Shown here: one piece after another, positions 58,017-64,000 of the stretch
Layout: each line of letters starts with the position of its first letter
Numbering within the stretch: the stretch's first letter is position 1
From: Watersipora subatra
Lineage: Eukaryota; Bryozoa; Gymnolaemata; Cheilostomatida; Watersiporidae
Length of the DNA stretch: 64,000 bases
Reading direction: 5' to 3'
Assembly: GCF_963576615.1 (NCBI RefSeq)
Contig: NC_088708.1
Span: forward strand, 27,349,191-27,413,190
Notes under the pieces: model-generated
The model's database searches: none
Told to the model about the DNA's origin: nothing
What the model saw: only the letters and a program-made list of their open reading frames with translations
Position numbers and translations under genes: made by a program

Positions 58017-58160
58017 TTAGCAATTACTTACCTCTTTCTCTGGTCTGTATATGGTAATCAATTTATGAACTGGCCTTTCAAAAGTAGATCGTTGATCAAC
58101 AGGCTTACCATTTTTGTGGAGTTTATCAGTGGCTAACACAAGTTGCACCCTTCTAACTTG
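58017..58160 (-). pseudogene. Out-of-frame C-terminal end of the BEL/Pao polyprotein
   Basis: A frame with VRRVQLVLATDKL and FERPVHKL ends in TAA at 58017-58019. This RPVHKL motif is the normal end of BEL/Pao polyproteins. A near-tandem CTAGGACAAG/CTAGGACGAA stands at the break. Confidence 0.7.
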
Positions 58161-58166
58161 TTCGTC

Positions 58167-60581
58167 CTAGCTTGTCCTAGGGAGAAGTTGCGTGATTCTT
58201 CCCATTTGCCAGTCATTCCTGTGTTTGGCGTCATCCTTAAGTAAGACTATGTCACCCACCTGAGGTGGAGTTCTCTTCTCTATCCATATCTGTCGGCTCT
58301 GTAGGCTTTGTATATGCTCTTTTCTCCACCTTTGCCAGAAGGCATCTGCGAGACCCTGTACTTGACGCCATCTTTTGCGGGCATATACATCTGTATCGTT
58401 AAATTCACCTGGAGATGGCAAAACCACATGAGACTTCATGGTTAAGAGCATGTTTAGTCGACAAGTTGCCATTTGTTTGGTTTTCCATCCCATTCCTGTT
58501 GGTCTGGTGCAAAATGGTAGTGGCATGTTTATGTAACCTCTTTTATCTTTCTTGATTTCGTTTTCAAGTTTTGTGATGAAATGGCGATTTTTGATGGTAA
58601 GACCTGGTTCTTCTCTTGTGACTGCGAAATCGGCTTCCAATATCCTGACTATGGATTCAGGTGTGGGTAGTTGTGGCTCTGGTTCTACATTGCATTCAAA
58701 AGGCACGGAGCATCGTGAGTTAGCGGCACCACTGTTTACTCTCTTAGCTAACATTTTGTAACTATATACCTGTTTGTCGCTATTTTCGTGATGGCTACCC
58801 ATGATTGTCCAACCTAGAACAGTGCGTCTAGCATGTGGTTGCTCTGGCGAAGATGCTACTACTTCGAGTGGAAGGTGTACGGCATTGCAGTCTCCTCCTA
58901 ATAGGATATCGACATTGAGATCGAGTTCTGGTGGTAGCTTCTTTGCAACATCTCTCAAGTGTGACCAGCTTGATATTCGTTGTGCAGTTGGTATGTAGCT
59001 TTTGTTGATTTCCATCTTCTCTGGAGTGGTTATCATTGTTGGCAACTTAACCACATAGCTTTCACCATATCCTCTCAGCTTGAGTCCTTGTACAGCTAGT
59101 CGAGTATCTGTAGATATGTGGTTCATGGTTGTAAGCGTGAGCTGCTTCGGTTTGACAGCACTCTGTGGGATATTTAGCGATCTGAACAGTCCTTCACTTA
59201 TGTATGAGCTGTCAGACATAGAGTCTACTAAGGCATAAGTGAGTTTCTCCTTGCCATTGTATGATACATAGACTGGCATAACCATCAAGCTGAGATTTGA
59301 TTCCATGCTGCGGATACTGTAGCACTGTCCAGACACACCTTTAGATGTATCGGCTGGATTTGTGTTTGGCAGTGCTCCTGGGATGGCTGGCATTCCCTGT
59401 GGTCCTACAGTTGGTTGGAGTTGAGTAGATTGATTCTTCGGTTCAACTCTTTGTTGCTGTTGGTACGCAGTTTTCTGTTCAGTCAGAATTGCATTTGTTG
59501 TTTGTTTAACTTGCTGGTTTGTAGTAAAGTGATTGTCAGGTGTGATTGCATTTGCAAATGGTTTGTTTCTGAGCGCATTGTTCTGGTTTGTTGTTGGTTT
59601 GTTGGTATACCTTTGGTGGTTGATTGTGGCATGAGCTTGTTTGCAGCCTTTTACTTTGCATTCAAGATGGCTTCTGCATTGTTTTGAGCTGTGTCTGCCT
59701 CTTGCACATTTAAAACAAAGGTTATTGTCTGTGAGGAACTTTTCTATTTCTGCTACAGATAGTTTTCCTACATGAAAGCAGTCTTTTGTTTCGTGGTTTT
59801 CCTTTTTGCAGTAACCACAATACATTGGTTTCGGGTTTGTCTGTCTATTTTGACAAGTCTGAATTGGGAGTGATGGTCGACTGTTGCTAGCAGCGATGTT
59901 GTATGCATGGGATCTTTTAGGTAGAGCAGGCCTTTTGGTTTCAAGCAAGGTTTTACTGTTTGTTTGGGGTTTATCATAGTGTTTCAGGTTGTTCAAAGGA
60001 TTGCATGCAACTTTGACTTCAATTCTGAGAAAGTCACAAAGGTCTTGAAGTTTAGGAAACTTACTATGTTTTTTTTGGTATTTGGTCGACTCCCGGATCC
60101 ATTTCCTTTCAAGATAATTTGGCAGCCTTTCGATGATTTTCTTTATCTCTTTAACAGTGTTGAGATCTTGGAGTGTGTGTATCTTTTCCATCGAGGCAAC
60201 GCATTGCTTGAGAAATGCAACATAATTACGAAGAGCTGCTCCGTCTTGGTTTGGTATCCTTGGCCAGTTTTCCAGCTTTCGTCCAAATGCAGCTCCAATG
60301 AGAAAGGGATCCCCAAACTGCTCATCAAGCATGTTCAAGGCTTCTCGATAAGCATCTGTGGTTCCTAGTGTGCAGTACCCGCTGATCTGCTTTTGTATGT
60401 CGAGGCACAAGTAGCTTTTCAACAGCGCGAGTTTTTCTGCTGCTCCACCAGGCCTTTTGTCTACAAGTTCGATGAATGAGGTTTTCCAATCGGTGTATTG
60501 TAGAAGGTCACCGTCGAAAGTAAATGGCTGAGGAGGTGGCAGCTTCGATTGGTTTATGGCTTCCAACATGGCGTTGGCCAA
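58167..60581 (-). CDS. BEL/Pao Gag-protease fused to integrase tail
   Basis: 804 codons. Residues 1-200 are the Pao-type Gag domain (FTFDGDLLQYTDWKTSF, LLKSYL). Zinc knuckles follow at about 254-320 (CGYCKKENHETKDC, CFKCARGRHSSKQC), then the aspartic protease region (LVDSMSDSSYI at about 460; the usual Gly after Ser is Met here). RT starts at MPLPF but stops after QMATCRLN, and the next residues (MLLTMKS, RRWRQVQ-like, GDIVLLKDD) are the integrase C-terminal domain. The true C-terminus continues in another frame at 58017-58160, so a further frameshift lies near 58165. Confidence 0.85.
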   Translation of the reverse strand: MANAMLEAINQSKLPPPQPFTFDGDLLQYTDWKTSFIELVDKRPGGAAEKLALLKSYLCLDIQKQISGYCTLGTTDAYREALNMLDEQFGDPFLIGAAFGRKLENWPRIPNQDGAALRNYVAFLKQCVASMEKIHTLQDLNTVKEIKKIIERLPNYLERKWIRESTKYQKKHSKFPKLQDLCDFLRIEVKVACNPLNNLKHYDKPQTNSKTLLETKRPALPKRSHAYNIAASNSRPSLPIQTCQNRQTNPKPMYCGYCKKENHETKDCFHVGKLSVAEIEKFLTDNNLCFKCARGRHSSKQCRSHLECKVKGCKQAHATINHQRYTNKPTTNQNNALRNKPFANAITPDNHFTTNQQVKQTTNAILTEQKTAYQQQQRVEPKNQSTQLQPTVGPQGMPAIPGALPNTNPADTSKGVSGQCYSIRSMESNLSLMVMPVYVSYNGKEKLTYALVDSMSDSSYISEGLFRSLNIPQSAVKPKQLTLTTMNHISTDTRLAVQGLKLRGYGESYVVKLPTMITTPEKMEINKSYIPTAQRISSWSHLRDVAKKLPPELDLNVDILLGGDCNAVHLPLEVVASSPEQPHARRTVLGWTIMGSHHENSDKQVYSYKMLAKRVNSGAANSRCSVPFECNVEPEPQLPTPESIVRILEADFAVTREEPGLTIKNRHFITKLENEIKKDKRGYINMPLPFCTRPTGMGWKTKQMATCRLNMLLTMKSHVVLPSPGEFNDTDVYARKRWRQVQGLADAFWQRWRKEHIQSLQSRQIWIEKRTPPQVGDIVLLKDDAKHRNDWQMGRITQLLPRTS

Positions 60582-60625
60582 ACTTGCTTCATCTGAAACT
60601 CGAGACGATGTGTTGCGGGAAATTT

Positions 60626-61756
60626 CTACGGGTGTATCAGAGACGTTTGGCTCTTGATGTGATTTGGGCAGTTGTGGAGTGCTAGTTGGAGCTTGGTATT
60701 CAGTGCGTCTGAATACTGATCAAGGTTGATGGGAGTGGTTGTGATAACTGGCCTATTCAACGCTTGATTGGTTTCATGGGTGTTTTCGTGTATAGATTGT
60801 GTCTTACCTTGTTTATTTGTTGATAGTTGTGATCTTTGCAGTTCTGTAAACTGTCTCTCTTGCAGTTGTTCAAAAGATGGAGCTGGTAACTGCATGGTGT
60901 TAGCATTTTGTATAATGTTCCTTTGGACTACTGTCGGTGGTCTTAGGACTGGCGGTAAATCTTCTTCTGCTGCGGCTTGTTCCAGCACTTGCTGTCGTCG
61001 CTCATCAGCAGCTATTTCAGCTCGAAGTTTTGTCATCTCCATTTCCTTCCTTTTTCTCTGAACTTCGCGGTTCATTTCTGCTATTCTTGCCTGCATTTCT
61101 TGGTTTAACTTTTCTAGTTCATCTTCTTGATTTTCTTCTTCCTGCAAGGCTTGGAGTTGTGTTCTCTTTGCCTCCATGTTGGCTCTGGCCATAGATGCTT
61201 GAAATCGAAGGGCAGAGCTGGTAGATGATTTACTGGTGTCACGAGAGGTTGATGACTTGTGTGATGTAACACTGCTGAGTGTTCTGCTTGAGTGGACAGA
61301 TGCAGCAGCAAGGTTTTTATTAGTTACCGGTGCAGCAGGTTCATCTGTCTCACCAGTAATGACAGTATGGCCAATATCTGTCAACAATGTGGCTGAAAAG
61401 GTTTCTTCCAAATTTGCTGGCCTTTTGGTTTGTCTATCAAAAACATGGCCTTTCAATGCTCTAATTTCTTCAGATATAGCATCTACATCTCTTACTATAG
61501 CCCTATCAATATCTGGAGTTGTTTTCCTTACCTGCTCATAGATTTCATTTAGCTTTGAGAGCATTCGACTTAGTTCAACATAGATCTGTCCTAGTCTATC
61601 ATTTCTAGGAGGGGTCATGATATTAGTCAGCTTTAATCTGTAATGCTTGATAGAATGGCTAATAGACTCTATGTTTTCATTCAGAGCTTTAGTATTTGCT
61701 AAATTCTGTACTCGTTTTGAGAACCTACCTTTCGTAGTCTCAAAAATATCTTCCAT
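60626..61756 (-). CDS. BEL/Pao Gag N-terminal part (coiled-coil)
   Basis: 376 codons. Residues 1-110 form a helical segment starting MEDIFETTKGRFSKR. A Ser/Thr-rich linker follows, then a long Glu/Lys/Arg-rich coiled coil (about 190-260). The frame stops at 60626, but the next frame is open across that stop, so the original protein was probably continuous and a one-base shift in about 60690-60730 split it. It could also be a programmed shift. Confidence 0.75.
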   Translation of the reverse strand: MEDIFETTKGRFSKRVQNLANTKALNENIESISHSIKHYRLKLTNIMTPPRNDRLGQIYVELSRMLSKLNEIYEQVRKTTPDIDRAIVRDVDAISEEIRALKGHVFDRQTKRPANLEETFSATLLTDIGHTVITGETDEPAAPVTNKNLAAASVHSSRTLSSVTSHKSSTSRDTSKSSTSSALRFQASMARANMEAKRTQLQALQEEENQEDELEKLNQEMQARIAEMNREVQRKRKEMEMTKLRAEIAADERRQQVLEQAAAEEDLPPVLRPPTVVQRNIIQNANTMQLPAPSFEQLQERQFTELQRSQLSTNKQGKTQSIHENTHETNQALNRPVITTTPINLDQYSDALNTKLQLALHNCPNHIKSQTSLIHP

Positions 61757-62508
61757 AATTTGTTTTCATTAAAAATGTTTGGCAGCAGTCAGCAATGTTC
61801 TTTGAAAAGAAATATTTTGATTGTTGTGTTAACTTCAGAAATCTGTATGTAGCCTCAGGTGATCAAGCCCCAGGGTTAACCATAAGGAATACACAAACAA
61901 GTCAAATACCAGTCACCCCTCTAATTTTAGAAGCAAGCTTATGGCTATTTTATAACACCAGCCCTTTGTTTTGATCAACTGAGTACGGTTGTGGTCAGTA
62001 ATGGCTAAGATGTTTACATTAATTCTCTGAGATAAAATAGAATAAAAAATAACCAATTTTATCAATCACAGATGTTAAAATATTAAAAGTCTTTGAATGT
62101 GAATGCTTGTTTAGAATTTGGGACTCCGTAGCTAGTATCCCAGCGGTAGCAAGAAATATTAGCAGTTGTTAGATTAATTGAGTGTGTTTCAGATGTAAAC
62201 GTTACTAATACCAGATTCAGTGTCAATGGTTATCACAATTAAACACTCGCAACATAGAGCCTTGGAGACTTATCTGGTCTGCGTTTCTCTTGTTGAGTAG
62301 TGGTTGTGATCTGTTAGACTCATCAAAGGTAGTGTGAGGTTGGACATCTGCCAACGTATCAATCTTGTATTGTATTAGCTTTCTAGGTCAGCCGCTGCCA
62401 CTGGCGTAGAGTTTACTTGCGTGGAGTGTTAATGGTGTATATGTAGCTTGTTTGGAGATATGTTGAATATACGGTACTGGTACACCGTCTTCTCCAAATA
62501 AGTGTCAC
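61757..62508 (-). other. BEL/Pao leader region
   Basis: About 750 nt between the 5' LTR and Gag with no ORF. Packaging signals would be expected here; none is identifiable by eye. Confidence 0.5.
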
Positions 62509-63034
62509 TGTAACTATCCCTCTGAATTTTGACAGTGTAGACTGATTGGATGGATGAGTAGTCTTGTATATACAACATTTATTGTTCCGACCAACCGTGA
62601 CACTATAATTAAAGGCAATATGAAATAATATGTGCACTGAGCATAAAATAGAAAGTGACAGCATGCAGTGCAATAAATTCAAGCTCAAATTCAAAATAAA
62701 ACAATAGGCATTATATAAAGTGGATGAATAGCACAAATCATACCTTATTGTGGTCTCCAGAGAGTAGTTAGTGTTTCAGTTTAGTTGTTGGCTATATGTA
62801 TGTAGTTTAATAATAAGAAATCATGGCTACGTTTTTGATGTTGCTAGCGTAGCTGTATGCTGAGAACTGATCTACTGGATTACAAAACAAAAGACAAGTT
62901 GCATTTATCATAAAGTAATTAACCTATGAATATCCATCTCTTCATTGATCACCCAACCGCAATCAAAACATTCACAGCAAAAAACAGGCTGGTGGGGAAA
63001 GCCACTAGGCATTGATGCTGACCAATTCCCTACA
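62509..63034 (-). repeat. 5' LTR of the BEL/Pao element
   Basis: 526 bp, TG...CA ends. It differs from the 3' LTR by one base and a TATA-type 4-bp insertion. Confidence 0.9.
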
Positions 63035-63306
63035 AACAGTCTATTATGTAAATATGATTTGACTAAAGAACGCCTATCATATTTCATTGTTAGTGTATTC
63101 TTCAATCTCTCCTTTGGGGTTATTTAGTAAGACTAGGAGGAGCTAACAGAAAGCTGACAGAATGCAGTGACGCCGTAGTCTATCAATAGGATGTATATGT
63201 GACTGCGTGACAGGGCACAAGCTTACACTATAGAGCCATATACAGTAGTTGAGAGATCATTCAACCGTATTCATGCCATCAGCTAAGTTTAGCGGTATCA
63301 GACATA

Positions 63307-63438
63307 ATGAGTTCATCTGCTTCATATGAGCTAGCGAATGTCAAGGTTGACTTAAAAGACATGGAAAATGTGAAAATGCAAGAGAGTGCGGATAGTGGAA
63401 TGGTAAATTCACGGAATGGAGAGACTTGCATTGAAATG
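63307..63438 (+). CDS. Candidate first coding exon of an unknown gene
   Basis: An ATG opens 44 codons (MSSSASYELANVKVDLKDME...) ending in ATG|GTAAGA, a good donor in phase 0; reading on reaches a stop two codons later. The composition, rich in Ser, Glu, Asp, Lys and Met, looks like a cytoplasmic N-terminus. The rest of the gene would lie beyond the window. No family is recognised. Chance is not excluded. Confidence 0.4.
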
Positions 63439-63852
63439 GTAAGATAGATATATTACTAGCACTGAGGCTATGCTTTAGGGAGATTAGCTCTATGTATTCA
63501 TAGACAGTTCAAACATAGAGAGAGTTTTGAGTAACTTGAACAACCCAGGATATGAAATTGTTACCAGCAGGTTTCATTTAAAACTCATGTCAATTGGTGT
63601 TAGAGATCACTGTTTTACGTTCTGTCTGTTGCTAGGGCCTGATAAAAGAAATGGTTTCTAGTATGAGTGAACATTGGTTGTAGTGGAAACTTGTGTATAC
63701 CAACGTTATTAACTGTAGGGAGGAAACCATGCTCTATACAGGTTTCCATCACATATGTTTGCAGAGTCACTTGTAGGCGTCAATGCTTGTCAAAACTAAA
63801 TGGGTTTTTTATATTCTATGAAAATTAGGGTTTGCAAAGTTGCTCATGCTGT

Positions 63853-64000
63853 CAACAAATGCATTTGTTAACAGTATGTGTGCAGTAACAACAAATGCAT
63901 TTGTTAACAGCAGGCGTGCAGTAACAACAAATGAATTTGTTAACAGCAGGTTTGCAGTAACAACAAATGCATTTGTTAACAGCATGTGTGCAGTAACAAC
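63853..64000. repeat. 36-bp tandem array with internal palindrome, continuing past the window
   Basis: Four copies (63853, 63889, 63925, 63961) and a partial fifth. Most contain AACAAATGCATTTGTT, a 16-bp perfect palindrome. If the 63307 exon is real, this lies in its first intron. Confidence 0.9.

Larger units (their letters stand above)
57125..63034 (-). mobile_element. BEL/Pao LTR retrotransposon, young, internally deleted
   Basis: LTRs at 57125-57646 and 62509-63034 are flanked by AACAG (57120-57124, 63035-63039), a 5-bp duplication typical of BEL/Pao. The element reads on the minus strand. A purine tract (AAAAGGGGGAG) touches the 3' LTR. Gag and protease are present, followed directly by the C-terminal integrase segment; RT, RNase H and integrase core are absent. 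I count one substitution and one 4-bp indel between the LTRs, so the insertion is recent. No clear tRNA primer site was recognised after the 5' LTR. Confidence 0.9.

Noticed and set aside
58552-61541. Plus-strand frames opposite the BEL/Pao Gag and protease
   Set aside because: Shadows of the long minus-strand frames.
62480-62508. tRNA primer-binding site after the 5' LTR
   Set aside because: The sequence after the LTR does not begin with TGG and matches no tRNA 3' end that I can recognise.

Overview
The window reads as nuclear DNA of a bilaterian animal: AT-rich, genes split by GT-AG introns, and dense in eukaryotic transposons. The mix of a MEOX/Mox homeobox gene, a BEL/Pao LTR element, a Penelope-like element and an R2-like LINE fits a marine invertebrate, probably a lophotrochozoan; the sequence does not let me name the species. 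All gene models are by eye from splice sites, reading phase and family resemblance.

Region 1 (453-9846, minus strand) is a complete eight-exon gene for an RPAP3-like co-chaperone of 447 residues with a single TPR domain. Its 5.2-kb intron 3 holds a 5'-truncated R2-like LINE and a decayed Penelope-like element (PLE). Beside the PLE are two head-to-head hammerhead ribozyme motifs and an inverted copy of its 3' end. Intron 6 holds a hAT-type MITE with a perfect 8-bp target duplication.

Region 2 (9847-27110) has no gene I can support. It holds large tandem arrays (a 10-bp CTAG-rich array, GT-rich and TA tracts, a 14-bp TCTAGA minisatellite, a GTAT/ACGT array), MITEs with TA target sites, and short palindromes.

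Region 3 (27111-50613, plus strand) is a five-exon Mox homeobox gene of 252 residues. The homeodomain is split between residues 44 and 45, and the 18.6-kb intron 4 holds many non-autonomous DNA transposons. One of these is a TTAA-flanked piggyBac-like element carrying a spliceable two-exon acidic ORF on the minus strand. About 4 kb downstream of Mox lies a partial copy of its last exon and 3' UTR that keeps a 55-codon ORF.

Region 4 (54870-63039) contains a tRNA-like SINE, a pogo-type transposase fragment, and a young BEL/Pao element (57125-63034). The BEL/Pao LTRs are nearly identical, end in TG...CA and are flanked by the 5-bp duplication AACAG. It has Gag, zinc knuckles, protease and the extreme integrase C-terminus, but reverse transcriptase, RNase H and integrase core are missing.

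Region 5 (63040-64000) has a candidate first coding exon on the plus strand (63307-63438) and a 36-bp tandem array running off the window end. There is no operon or pathway logic here: two ordinary animal genes sit in transposon-rich DNA.
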